This document shows, in pieces, positions 56,553-64,000 of a stretch of 64,000 nt of DNA. A model generated the notes under the pieces. That model saw only the letters and a program-made list of their open reading frames with translations, ran no database searches and was not told the origin of the DNA. Source of the stretch: Paraglaciecola algarum (lineage in GTDB: Bacteria > Pseudomonadota > Gammaproteobacteria > Enterobacterales > Alteromonadaceae); assembly GCF_021532655.1 (NCBI RefSeq), contig NZ_JAKGAS010000008.1:226861-290860 (forward strand). Reading direction: 5' to 3'. Positions within the stretch are counted from its first letter, which is position 1. Every line of letters starts with the position of its first letter. The position numbers and the translations under genes are program-made.

Positions 56553-56568
56553 AACAAATCTTATGCCA
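56553..56568 (-). promoter_or_regulatory. candidate sigma-54 promoter of glnK-amtB
   Basis: On the minus strand TGGCATA-AGAT-TTGTT matches the -24/-12 consensus TGGCACG-N4-TTGCW at 9 of 12 positions, with the -24 GG intact and the -12 GC changed to GT. It gives a leader of about 40 bases before glnK. Confidence 0.55.
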
Positions 56569-56630
56569 TAAATTTTTAACCAATAAAAACAACAGCTTAA
56601 CAATATACCACTCATAATCTAGCGCCGCGA

Positions 56631-56678
56631 AAGCTTGATTATGGTGCAACAAGTAACAATTGCACCATTCTGAAGCTT
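56631..56678. promoter_or_regulatory. 48-bp nested palindrome with NtrC-like half-sites
   Basis: Outer arms AAGCTT/AAGCTT and inner arms ATGGTGCAA/TTGCACCAT are perfect inverted repeats, with equal 4-base gaps on each side and a 10-base centre. GGTGCA/TGCACC are NtrC half-sites, here pointing outward, each facing a degenerate second half. It lies about 65-125 bases upstream of the sigma-54-like promoter, as an enhancer would. Confidence 0.55.
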
Positions 56679-56770
56679 GAATTGTTAAAAGATTTAACTT
56701 CTAGTATTTTTAGCAAATAGACCTGCTATGAATTAAAGTAGTTATTGAGGAGATCGATAAGAACAATCAT

Positions 56771-57142
56771 ATGCGATTTTACGTAAACACTCTTGATGAC
56801 ATTTCATGTATCACCATAGATGGCACACTCAACGCTTTAGATATGATTTTTATGATGCAAAGTGCTGAATTTAAAACAGCTATTACCAGCAATAATAAGT
56901 TATTGTTTGACTATTCTGCTGTCGATGGAACTAACATGTCAGCTGAAGATGTATTTGGCGTGGCTATGTTAGGCAAAAGAAGCTTAGAAAACTCTGGGAA
57001 TACTCACCTTGCAATTGTGGTAGATGATCTAGCGAGACGAGATATGGAAAAGATCAGTAAAGCCATTTTTTCCAACACGCAATCTGAAATTTTTGTCAGT
57101 GATGATAAAAACCAGGCCATACAAATTCTTAAATCGACCTAA
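56771..57142 (+). CDS. small STAS/SpoIIAA-like protein
   Basis: A 123-residue cytoplasmic protein with a STAS-like strand/helix pattern, and the likely paralogue of the protein at 15510-15878 (shared pattern around LLFDYSAVDG and the NQAIQILKS ending). GAGGAG lies about 20 bases before the ATG. It is divergent from glnK but no link with nitrogen control is shown. Function unknown. Confidence 0.6.
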   Translation: MRFYVNTLDDISCITIDGTLNALDMIFMMQSAEFKTAITSNNKLLFDYSAVDGTNMSAEDVFGVAMLGKRSLENSGNTHLAIVVDDLARRDMEKISKAIFSNTQSEIFVSDDKNQAIQILKST

Positions 57143-57230
57143 CCGAAACCCCATAGAATTAGCAAAGTTGAACTAATGGTTTAAACAAGACTCTACAAAA
57201 AACCAATTTTGTTAACTTGAACCAACTTGA

Positions 57231-57986
57231 GTGTTTAAAAATAACCAGCTACTTATAGTGACTATTGCTCTGTCAATAATACTGCATTTGTTTGTGTTAT
57301 TTTTTATGCAACGGGGCAATATTTCAAAACCTCAGCTAAAAACGCCGAATAAAAAACCATTACAAGCCAAACTATATTTTGAACTGCCACAGCCAGTTAC
57401 CAAATCTATTGCTACACCATCTCAAATTGAAATCAAACCAAAAGTAAAACCGGCAACATCCAAAACATCTGTTGACCTGCCATCAGAAAAACCTCCTGTA
57501 AAAACAATGACCAAACGCCCCCCTGAGGTTAAACAGATGATAAATATTTCGCCTACAACCGAGTCAAACCTAACTGCACAAAAACCTGTTCAAGCTTTAG
57601 TCCCCATCAACAGTCAATTTACTGGTATAGCAGGAAAACATGTGCAGCAATACAATTTACAACAAGAAGCCAAAATGATGGACGAAGCAGGACGCTATTA
57701 TCAGCAACAAAAAAATTCTCCTATTATTCATACGCCAAATAATAATCAATTTAAGTCTGCAGATGAAAAACTGATTAACAATATTAAGGTCCGAGCAAAC
57801 TGCGATGGTGCAGCTAGAAAAACAACAGCCGTAATATTAGGTTTTATGGGCGGTATGGTGGATTGTACAAGTAAACCAGATATCAACAGCTTCATCGAAA
57901 AACGCATTAACAAACACGCCTTGTTGCCCGCTAAACACAATAAACCTTTAGATAAATTACCAAAATCACTTGTGATACTCGATTAG
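57231..57986 (+). CDS. TonB-like anchored proline-rich protein of unknown function
   Basis: A 251-residue protein with a GTG start. One N-terminal membrane span (about 7-26, LLIVTIALSIILHLFVLFF) is followed by a Lys/Pro/Thr-rich stretch (about 35-115), as in TonB-like proteins, then a helical region and a C-terminal part with two cysteines (RANCDGAA, MVDCTS) that could pair. No ExbB/ExbD genes adjoin it and no TonB C-terminal domain is recognised. A weak start site leaves the exact N-terminus uncertain. Confidence 0.6.
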   Translation: MFKNNQLLIVTIALSIILHLFVLFFMQRGNISKPQLKTPNKKPLQAKLYFELPQPVTKSIATPSQIEIKPKVKPATSKTSVDLPSEKPPVKTMTKRPPEVKQMINISPTTESNLTAQKPVQALVPINSQFTGIAGKHVQQYNLQQEAKMMDEAGRYYQQQKNSPIIHTPNNNQFKSADEKLINNIKVRANCDGAARKTTAVILGFMGGMVDCTSKPDINSFIEKRINKHALLPAKHNKPLDKLPKSLVILD

Positions 57987-58015
57987 GGTAGTCGACAATG
58001 AAGCTTGCAAGGCAT

Positions 58016-58040
58016 AAAAAAGACCGGATATACCGGTCTT
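58016..58040 (-). terminator. rho-independent terminator after the FKBP gene
   Basis: On the minus strand, AAGACCGG/CCGGTCTT stem with a short AT loop and T residues, 31 bases after the isomerase stop. Confidence 0.88.
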
Positions 58041-58070
58041 AATCTATTTGATTGATTTTAAAAATTGTAA

Positions 58071-58691
58071 TTAAGCAACAATATCCAATAATTCAACATC
58101 AAATACTAAAGTAGCGTGTGGACCAATTGCACCACCAGCACCTTGTTCGCCGTATGCTAGCTCTGCAGGAACATGAAGTTTCAATTTAGTACCTACTTTC
58201 ATGAACTGAAGTGCTTCAGTCCAACCTTTAATAACACCATTCACTGGGAATTCAGCAGGTTGGCCACGATCGTATGAGCTATCAAACACGCTGCCATCTA
58301 ACAAGGTACCATGATAATGAGTACGTACAGTTGAAGTTAAAGAAGGTGTATCTCCGTCTCCTTGAGTAATCACTTCATATTGCAGACCACTTTCAGTCAC
58401 TGTCACTTCATCACGCTTAGCGTTTTCTTCAAGATAAGCTTGACCGTCAGCAATTACACCAGCAAATTGTTCAGCTTTAGCTGCTTGCATGCGCTCGTGA
58501 ATTTGGTTGAAAGCTTCACGTAAAGTATCGTTATCCACTTGAGCAGGCTGTTGATTGAAAGCATCTTCAAGACCAGCTTGTACTGCTGCAACATCTAATC
58601 CTTCAAAAGGGTTTCCAGCTAATTGTTCGCCCATTTGTAAACCAATACCGTAACTTGCTTGTGTTTCTACTGTTGTGTATTTATCTGACAC
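58071..58691 (-). CDS. fklB: FKBP-type peptidyl-prolyl isomerase
   Basis: A 206-residue isomerase, identical in length to E. coli FklB, when started at the GTG at 58691; GGAG 5 bases upstream supports this over a longer ATG frame. An N-terminal dimerisation domain (about 1-95, ASYGIGLQMGEQLAG) precedes the FKBP domain (about 105-205: VRTHYHGTLLDGSVFDSSYDR in part, GWTEALQFMKVG, AYGEQGAGG). There is no signal peptide, so it is probably cytoplasmic, as FklB is. It stands alone. Confidence 0.92.
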   Translation of the reverse strand: MSDKYTTVETQASYGIGLQMGEQLAGNPFEGLDVAAVQAGLEDAFNQQPAQVDNDTLREAFNQIHERMQAAKAEQFAGVIADGQAYLEENAKRDEVTVTESGLQYEVITQGDGDTPSLTSTVRTHYHGTLLDGSVFDSSYDRGQPAEFPVNGVIKGWTEALQFMKVGTKLKLHVPAELAYGEQGAGGAIGPHATLVFDVELLDIVA

Positions 58692-58901
58692 CTTAACTCC
58701 TAAAAATAATGTCTGGTTACCCACTGGTAACCTCTAAAAAAGTGGCGCTAGCATATCACACTGATCACCTTGCTTTAACCTCTAACTCGGTCTTTACGAG
58801 TCCAATATGACCAAATTTGAATAAAGTGGATTATTTTGGCTTAGACAAATGCCTTGCATATAAGTATCTTGTATTTTTACAAAAATACATTGGAGCCTCA
58901 T

Positions 58902-61520
58902 ATGCCACAAAACCTTGACTCTCAACTAATTGAAACTGTTCGTAATTTAGGCGTGGTGTTAGGTGAAACAATAAAAGACCAGCTGGGTGAAGAATGGGTC
59001 GATAGAATTGAAGCTGTTCGTAAAGACGGTAGACAAGCCTTCAAAGGTGATAATGAATCTGCCGCTAGGGTAAAACAATTATTTACCGAACTACCCAACG
59101 AAGACCTACTTACCGTTGGTAGAGCCTTTGCTCAATTTTTAAATTTAGCCAATATTGCCGAACAAGAATTTAATAGCAATAATGATAAAGATGATTCTAT
59201 CGATAATTTATTTAGTCATTTAGATGATGCCAATATTGAAGCAGATACCTTTGAACAAGCTGTTCAACAGCTCGACATAAATTTGGTATTAACCGCTCAC
59301 CCAACAGAAGTAACTCGCCGAACACTCATACATAAACATAGTGAGTTAGCCAAATGTTTGAGTGATGTACATGCAACGGCAATCAAACCTTCTCAGCGTA
59401 ATAAAATAGAAACGCGTATAGCTGACCTCATTAGCCAAGCTTGGCATACCGAAGAAATAAGAACCATTCGCCCAACGCCAGTTGACGAAGCTCGCTGGGG
59501 ATTCTCCGTTATTGAAAACTCTCTATGGGAAGCAATTCCTGACTTTATACGAGAGTTAGACGGTCGGTTTAATGAGAAATATGGTATTTCACTGCCCCTT
59601 GATGCGTCACCAGTTACCTTAGGATCTTGGATGGGTGGCGATCGTGACGGCAACCCGTTTGTGACATCAAAAGTGACTGAGCAGGTATTATTGTTAGCCA
59701 GAAAAAGAGCAGCAAAACTCTTTGCTAAAGATATAGACTTTTTACAAGTTGAATTATCCATGGGCGACTGCGACAACGAATTACGCCTGTTAGTAGGTGA
59801 CACCCTTGAACCCTACCGCGCATTGTTAAGGCCTTTATTAGACAAGCTACTCAAAACCCAAGAAGGCATCATAGATAAACTGGATGGTAAAGTTGTCAGC
59901 CAAATAGATTGGATCACTGACAAAGACCAGATACTTGCACCTTTGATGGCTTGTTATAGATCTTTACAGGCTTGCGGTATGTCGGTCACCGCTAATGGGC
60001 ACTTGCTCGATACAATACGCCGAGTACATTGTTTTGGTGTGCATTTACTAAAACTTGATGTACGCCAAGATTCAGAAAGACATTCAGACGTATTCTCTGA
60101 ATTAACCCGTTACTTGGGAATTGGCGACTATGGACAATGGAGTGAAGATGATAAACAAGCATTTTTGCTTAAAGAACTTAGCTCAAAACGCCCTCTTTTC
60201 CCGCCAGCATGGACACCTAGTGAAGATGTTCAAGAGGTACTAGACACCTGTAAAGTGATTGCTCAAAACAGCCAACACGGATTTGGAATTTATATCATCT
60301 CTATGGCTAGTTTGCCATCTGACGTACTCAGCGTGATCCTTTTATTAAAAGAACTAGGTGTAGATTGGCCAATGCCAGTGGCACCATTATTTGAAACCTT
60401 AGATGACTTAAACCAAGCATCGAATGTTATCAGTAAACTTTTATCTGTCGATTGGTACCGTGGTTATATCCAAGGTAAGCAGTATGTGATGATAGGTTAT
60501 TCTGACTCAGCCAAAGATGCGGGTGCTATGGCAGCCGGTTGGGCACAATACGAATCACAAGAGGCACTAGTAGCACTAGCCGCTAAAAATGATATTGAAC
60601 TGACCTTGTTCCATGGTAGAGGAGGCACAATTGGACGCGGTGGCTTACCTGCACATGCGGCAATATTGTCTCAACCTCCAGGATCGTTAGAAGGTGGCTT
60701 TAGGGTAACCGAACAAGGCGAAACCATTCGCCATAAATTTGGCATGCCTATTTTGGCTCAACGCAGTTTAAGTTTATATGCCAGTGCCATTTTAGAAGCA
60801 TTAATTTTACCACCACCTGCTCCTAAACAAGAATGGCGTGAAGCAATCATTCAAATGGCCGCAGACGGCCGTGATAATTATCGCAACATAGTGCGCCATG
60901 ATGAAAATTTTGTCCCATATTTTAGAGTGGCCACACCTGAACAAGAGCTTGGTAAACTGCCTTTAGGTAGCCGACCTGCTAAACGTAAACCGACTGGTGG
61001 TATTGAAAGCCTACGCGCTATCCCTTGGATTTTTGCATGGGCACAAACGCGCATGGTTTTACCATCTTGGTTAGGTGTAATGAAAGCCGTACAAACCTCA
61101 CTTGATAATGGTAAACAAGACACTATCAGCGATATGTTAGCCAATTGGCCTTTCTTTAATTCAAGGTTGTCTATGTTAGACATGGTATTTAGTAAAGCTG
61201 ATCCACGTATCAGCCAAGAATACGATCAAAGATTGGTACCACAAGAGCTAAGACATTTTGGTGATGCTTTACGTGACGAGTTACAACAAAGTATAGACTT
61301 GTTACTCACTCTACTTGATCAAGATTCGGTGATGCAAAGTGATCCTAAAGGTGCGGTATCTATGAATATTCGAGCTAGTTATTTAGAGCCTTTGCATTAC
61401 CTGCAAATTGAACTATTAAGTCGGATCCGCGAATTAGGAGAGGAACATGATCCAATCTTAGAACGTGCAATGATGGTAACTATAGCCGGCATAGCAGTAG
61501 GCATGCGAAACACGGGGTAA
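58902..61520 (+). CDS. ppc: phosphoenolpyruvate carboxylase
   Basis: An 872-residue anaplerotic enzyme converting PEP and bicarbonate to oxaloacetate. The start at 58902 has GGAG 6 bases upstream; the frame continues upstream without support. Catalytic His133 (LTAHPTEVTRRT), Arg in the FHGRGGTIGRGG loop (His571, Arg573) and SDSAKDAG are intact, and the C-terminus ends MRNTG as in the family. Its stop codon forms the first bases of a hairpin in an unusual 3' UTR. Confidence 0.97.
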   Translation: MPQNLDSQLIETVRNLGVVLGETIKDQLGEEWVDRIEAVRKDGRQAFKGDNESAARVKQLFTELPNEDLLTVGRAFAQFLNLANIAEQEFNSNNDKDDSIDNLFSHLDDANIEADTFEQAVQQLDINLVLTAHPTEVTRRTLIHKHSELAKCLSDVHATAIKPSQRNKIETRIADLISQAWHTEEIRTIRPTPVDEARWGFSVIENSLWEAIPDFIRELDGRFNEKYGISLPLDASPVTLGSWMGGDRDGNPFVTSKVTEQVLLLARKRAAKLFAKDIDFLQVELSMGDCDNELRLLVGDTLEPYRALLRPLLDKLLKTQEGIIDKLDGKVVSQIDWITDKDQILAPLMACYRSLQACGMSVTANGHLLDTIRRVHCFGVHLLKLDVRQDSERHSDVFSELTRYLGIGDYGQWSEDDKQAFLLKELSSKRPLFPPAWTPSEDVQEVLDTCKVIAQNSQHGFGIYIISMASLPSDVLSVILLLKELGVDWPMPVAPLFETLDDLNQASNVISKLLSVDWYRGYIQGKQYVMIGYSDSAKDAGAMAAGWAQYESQEALVALAAKNDIELTLFHGRGGTIGRGGLPAHAAILSQPPGSLEGGFRVTEQGETIRHKFGMPILAQRSLSLYASAILEALILPPPAPKQEWREAIIQMAADGRDNYRNIVRHDENFVPYFRVATPEQELGKLPLGSRPAKRKPTGGIESLRAIPWIFAWAQTRMVLPSWLGVMKAVQTSLDNGKQDTISDMLANWPFFNSRLSMLDMVFSKADPRISQEYDQRLVPQELRHFGDALRDELQQSIDLLLTLLDQDSVMQSDPKGAVSMNIRASYLEPLHYLQIELLSRIRELGEEHDPILERAMMVTIAGIAVGMRNTG

Positions 61521-61787
61521 AACCAGTTTCTTTAGGAGCATGCTCCGTCTGGTTTTACGAGCTCACATGGATGTGAGGTCCGGAGGAAGATCATCATGGA
61601 CGTGTGATTGACTCTATCAAAGTTATGTAAATTAGCGTCCGAGTGCACGATTTTTCAAGGACGAAAAATCCGGATGAGGATCATCATGGGGAAAACGGGA
61701 ATTTTAGGAACTGAGTTCCGCTCCGTTTTTCAACGAGACAGGGAAGTCGAGTTTGGGTGCTGTTCATCAGGGATGTGTGATTGACTC
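61518..61787 (+). repeat. hairpin-rich repeated element in the ppc 3' UTR
   Basis: The 330-base gap after ppc holds four hairpins: 61518-61557 (TAAAACCAG/CTGGTTTTA, with inner GGAGCATGCTCC), 61562-61577 (CTCACAT/ATGTGAG), 61649-61670 (GATTTTTC/GAAAAATC) and 61691-61730 (AAAACGG/CCGTTTT, with inner GGAAC/GTTCC). Between them a 22-base unit occurs at 61593-61614 and 61766-61787 (20 of 22 identical, ending GTGTGATTGACTC), with a partial copy ATCATCATGG at 61680-61689. No protein is encoded. Confidence 0.85.
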
Positions 61788-61803
61788 CACCTAATAAACC
61801 TAG

Positions 61804-61829
61804 GCTACACAAATGTGTGTGGCTTTTTT
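61804..61829 (+). terminator. rho-independent terminator of the ppc transcript
   Basis: GCTACACA/TGTGTGGC stem (one G-T pair) with a 4-base loop, followed by six T residues. It lies beyond the hairpin array, so the array is part of the ppc mRNA if no earlier end is used. Confidence 0.8.
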
Positions 61830-61850
61830 ATTTCCTAAACGAAATATCAA

Positions 61851-63296
61851 TTACTCACTCTTAGCATATCCTAAATGACTATTACGAATTTCATAAAAGG
61901 TTGCTTGAGCGTATTCATCTTCGTCACTACTGTTATTGAGGTGATATACCCCAACCTTAAAGTATTGATATTGGCCATCTTCATCAAACAAACTGCCAGT
62001 CATATCATATTCGGCCACTACATCACCTTTGCCTTCTCGAATAATAGTCACAGTGAGTAAGTTAGCCGTAACATTAATGCGATAACTAAACTTTTCATCT
62101 AAAGCAATGCCATCAGCTGGATTCGAAGCACTATTACTTCTAGTACCAATCATTTCTACATAGGCTTCGTCTACATTCTGAGCTCGACTTTCATGGGCAA
62201 AATAAATCGAACCTTTGTCGTTATTGGGTAGTTTTCGATAATATAAACGAATAGGTTCATCATCATTGGCATGAATTTGACCGATTACCAAACGCCCGAT
62301 TTGATAATTCTCACCAGTAGTGGTGACGTTATTAACCGCTAAGGTCACATTCAACTCTCCATCAGTACCACCTGCATCGGCTTGCGCTGATGCTGACGCA
62401 CTGCCAAACACCCAGTTATTTTTGTTAACCCCTTGGGTATTATGAGCAGTATTACCACGGCGTAACATCTCTCTTAATTCCACTCTTACATAACTAGTAT
62501 TGGTAGAGGTTTTGAATCCATAACTTGGTGAACGCATAACAATTCCACCATCTGCAGATGCATAGAAAAACTCAGAATTGGTATAACCAGCTGCCAATTT
62601 TTTTTCAGATATAGAATCAGATCGGCCATTATTATCTTCATCTGTAGGTACACTTAAATACCAATCAATGAGTTCAATGCCTAACTCATTGGGAAATTCA
62701 GCAACAATTTGGCCGTCAGCTCCTTCACAACTGTGAGCCTCAACTTCAACTATGCTATTCCAATCATTTTCTGTGTTACCTAAACCAACTATCTTAATGT
62801 AACGAGCGTTACTCTTAGTTAAATCAACTTGTTCAAAGCCACTATGTTTACCGCTAGATATACCTTCAGTGAGTACTTTCTCCCAACTGCTGTTATCAGT
62901 AGAAGTTTCAACTGCAAAGTTTGATTGTCTATCAGCGCCATCAAACCACTTAACTTTTAGAGAGCCCAAGCTTTTAGTACTACCTAAATCCAGGGTTAAT
63001 GCTTTATTAGCCCCCAACGAAGACCATCTAGATGCAGGGGTAGTGTTGCCATCAATCACCAAGCTTGGCTCATAAGTAGCGTCGAACTCACCATCATCAC
63101 TGGCCGATACAATAGCATAGCTCTCATTTACACAAGCATCACTCGGAACTTCAGGAGTTAATTCTGGAGGTGTGACCACAGGAGGGGTTACAACAGTTGG
63201 AGCTTTACTATCAAGGGCAATACCACCGCCACCGCAAGCAGTTAACAATATAACGCTAGCTATCGAAATAGCTGATAAAGAAGTAAAACGTGACAT
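61851..63296 (-). CDS. PL7-family alginate lyase lipoprotein with F5/8C (CBM32-like) domain
   Basis: A 481-residue lipoprotein (lipobox LLTACGG near residue 20). After a Pro/Thr-rich linker comes an F5/8 type C carbohydrate-binding domain (about 55-190), then a polysaccharide lyase family 7 domain (about 205-475) with its three signatures: RVELREML, IGQIHAND (QIH type) and YFKVGVYHLN. It should cleave alginate by beta-elimination at the cell surface or in the periplasm; QIH-type enzymes usually accept guluronate-containing stretches. It starts at the ATG at 63296. A palindromic operator lies upstream. No other alginate gene is in the window. Confidence 0.9.
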   Translation of the reverse strand: MSRFTSLSAISIASVILLTACGGGGIALDSKAPTVVTPPVVTPPELTPEVPSDACVNESYAIVSASDDGEFDATYEPSLVIDGNTTPASRWSSLGANKALTLDLGSTKSLGSLKVKWFDGADRQSNFAVETSTDNSSWEKVLTEGISSGKHSGFEQVDLTKSNARYIKIVGLGNTENDWNSIVEVEAHSCEGADGQIVAEFPNELGIELIDWYLSVPTDEDNNGRSDSISEKKLAAGYTNSEFFYASADGGIVMRSPSYGFKTSTNTSYVRVELREMLRRGNTAHNTQGVNKNNWVFGSASASAQADAGGTDGELNVTLAVNNVTTTGENYQIGRLVIGQIHANDDEPIRLYYRKLPNNDKGSIYFAHESRAQNVDEAYVEMIGTRSNSASNPADGIALDEKFSYRINVTANLLTVTIIREGKGDVVAEYDMTGSLFDEDGQYQYFKVGVYHLNNSSDEDEYAQATFYEIRNSHLGYAKSE

Positions 63297-63376
63297 ATAC
63301 AACACCTAAACTACATAGAAAAACGACCAATAGAAAAATTTAATACAATATCCCATGATCAACAATGATCATCAAC

Positions 63377-63431
63377 ATTACCAATTGGTAATAACAAAGT
63401 CAACACAAACAAAAAAATTGGCATTACCAAT
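63377..63431. promoter_or_regulatory. candidate operator of the alginate lyase gene
   Basis: ATTACCAATTGGTAAT at 63377-63392 is a perfect 16-bp palindrome; ATTGGCATTACCAAT at 63417-63431 repeats the half-site ATTACCAAT 46 bases upstream of the first (relative to the gene). The pair lies 81-135 bases before the lyase start, where a repressor or activator would act. The cognate regulator is not in the window. Confidence 0.5.
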
Positions 63432-63470
63432 GATATATATTATTTATTCTTTATGTTTTTCACAGGCAAT

Positions 63471-63495
63471 AAAAAAGGCCACCTAAGTGACCTTT
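63471..63495 (-). terminator. terminator attached to the orphan EF-Tu tail
   Basis: On the minus strand AAAGGTCAC/GTGGCCTTT (one G-T pair) with a TTAG loop and T tract. It follows the orphan EF-Tu stop codon by about 20 bases. Confidence 0.85.
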
Positions 63496-63515
63496 CTTCA
63501 ATCAATTACTAAATA

Positions 63516-63545
63516 CTAGTCAAGGATTTTAGCAACAACGCCCGC
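63516..63545 (-). pseudogene. orphan EF-Tu C-terminal tail
   Basis: Read on the minus strand, 30 bases encode AGVVAKILD-stop, identical to the last nine residues of the tuf gene at the window end, but four of the nine sense codons differ synonymously (Gly, Lys, Ile, Leu). Homology stops abruptly upstream, where hairpin-rich sequence begins. It looks like the end of a former tuf copy whose body was lost or displaced, with its terminator kept. Confidence 0.7.
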
Positions 63546-63571
63546 GATCTATTAAACATTTGTAAGTAACG

Positions 63572-63810
63572 CGTCCATGATGAACATCCCCCAGAAAAAA
63601 CATCATGTTTTTCCGTTCAATCAGGCGCTGCTGCGCAACTAAAGAACTGATTTCACCCACGTTATTACAGGCATCCTGCCTTCCACCACTTCGGGGCCAA
63701 GCGACCCATGTTCAATAAGATTTGTAGGAACAAATCACAACAGCTTTAGCTGGCCTGCGTAGCAGGTGAACCATATGGACGTGGTGAATAAAATCGTACC
63801 CGACGATTTT
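63572..63810 (-). repeat. hairpin-rich spacer downstream of tuf, related to the ppc element
   Basis: No gene is seen between 63546 and 63865. Short hairpins follow one another: 63594-63613 (GAAAAA.CA/TGTTTTTC), 63669-63681 (AGGCA/TGCCT), 63719-63736 (GATTTGT/ACAAATC), 63741-63752 (CAGC/GCTG), 63754-63766 (CCTGC/GCAGG) and 63790-63810 (AAAATCGT/ACGATTTT). On the minus strand 63572-63585 reads GTTCATCATGGACG, matching the ppc-element unit at 13 of 14 positions. Confidence 0.7.
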
Positions 63811-63865
63811 GTCACAGAGGTATCCGCTTGGAGCCATACACTAGGAGCACGTGTTTTTCAGGCAC

Positions 63866-63892
63866 AAAAAAGGCCGCAACAAGTGCAGCCTT
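63866..63892 (-). terminator. rho-independent terminator of tuf
   Basis: On the minus strand AAGGCTGCA/TTGCGGCCTT-type stem with a CTTG loop followed by a T tract, about 20 bases after the tuf stop. Confidence 0.88.
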
Positions 63893-63910
63893 CTTAAAGC
63901 AAGTTTTAGA

Positions 63911-64000
63911 CTAGTCTAAAATCTTAGCAACAACACCCGCACCTACTGTACGGCCACCTTCACGGATTGCGAAGCGTAAACCTTCGTCCATCGCGATTGG
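63911..64000 (-). CDS. tuf: elongation factor Tu, 3' end only
   Basis: The last 29 codons of EF-Tu and its TAG stop; the gene continues beyond the window. MDEGLRFAIREGGRTVGAG followed by VVAKILD is the conserved C-terminus of the translation GTPase. Which tuf copy this is cannot be told. It is followed by its own terminator. Confidence 0.95.
   Translation of the reverse strand, partial: PIAMDEGLRFAIREGGRTVGAGVVAKILD

Noticed and set aside
63546..63865. tRNA genes or a small ORF in the tuf spacer
   Set aside because: The hairpins do not form a cloverleaf, no T-loop consensus is present, and no open frame of useful length with a start site is seen.

Overview
The window reads as chromosomal DNA of a marine gammaproteobacterium of the Alteromonadales, most likely an Alteromonas/Glaciecola/Paraglaciecola relative. 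This is inferred from family-level protein resemblance and gene order (divergent mdh and argR; tyrS divergent from an M23 peptidase followed by anmK; pip-dtd beside a YiiD-type gene; glnK-amtB), from the AT-rich composition, from an Oar-type TonB-dependent receptor and from an alginate lyase. I see no tRNA, rRNA, CRISPR array, phage or insertion sequence. About 55 protein genes are supported, nearly all intact.

Layout. 1-3.3 kb: small envelope and redox genes (HExxH protein, FrnE-like DsbA protein, DUF2937, DUF2726). 3.4-15.4 kb: the clearest accessory block. A one-protein hybrid two-component regulator precedes four exported or membrane proteins: a PSCyt1-DUF1549-LamG-DUF1553 haem protein, a Tat-exported DUF1501 protein, a membrane-anchored PSCyt1 cytochrome and a secreted beta-propeller. 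15.5-19 kb: a STAS-like protein, mdh, argR and a secreted endonuclease/exonuclease/phosphatase-family protein; argR and the latter converge on two different 7-bp tandem arrays that hold their stop codons. 19-22.5 kb: an Oar-type receptor with a Pho-box-like promoter. 22.6-25.4 kb: udk, nupC and a 2-oxoglutarate oxygenase. 25.4-42.4 kb: housekeeping genes (mtnN, CbiB-like, tyrS, anmK, rpoH, dtd, pip, yihY, metJ with a three-unit Met-box operator). 42.8-54.8 kb: a membrane GGDEF/EAL protein, ribA, a DUF3300 protein, pyrB, hemL, a class III cyclase, a Dyp peroxidase and ggt. 54.9-56.7 kb: glnK-amtB with a sigma-54-like promoter and a large NtrC-like palindrome. 57-61.5 kb: a STAS-like protein, a TonB-like N-anchored protein, an FKBP isomerase and ppc. 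61.5-64 kb: a hairpin-rich ppc 3' UTR, a PL7 alginate lyase lipoprotein with a palindromic operator, an orphan EF-Tu C-terminal tail with its own terminator, a hairpin-rich spacer, and the 3' end of the real tuf gene at the window edge.

Most promising points: the regulator plus PSCyt1/DUF1553/DUF1501 cassette as a redox-linked periplasmic system of unknown substrate; a hairpin module shared by the ppc 3' UTR and the tuf spacer, next to the duplicated EF-Tu tail; the uridine kinase/nucleoside transporter/oxygenase trio; and the twin heptamer arrays. Several starts were moved to internal codons where a ribosome binding site or family length supports it; these are noted in each entry.
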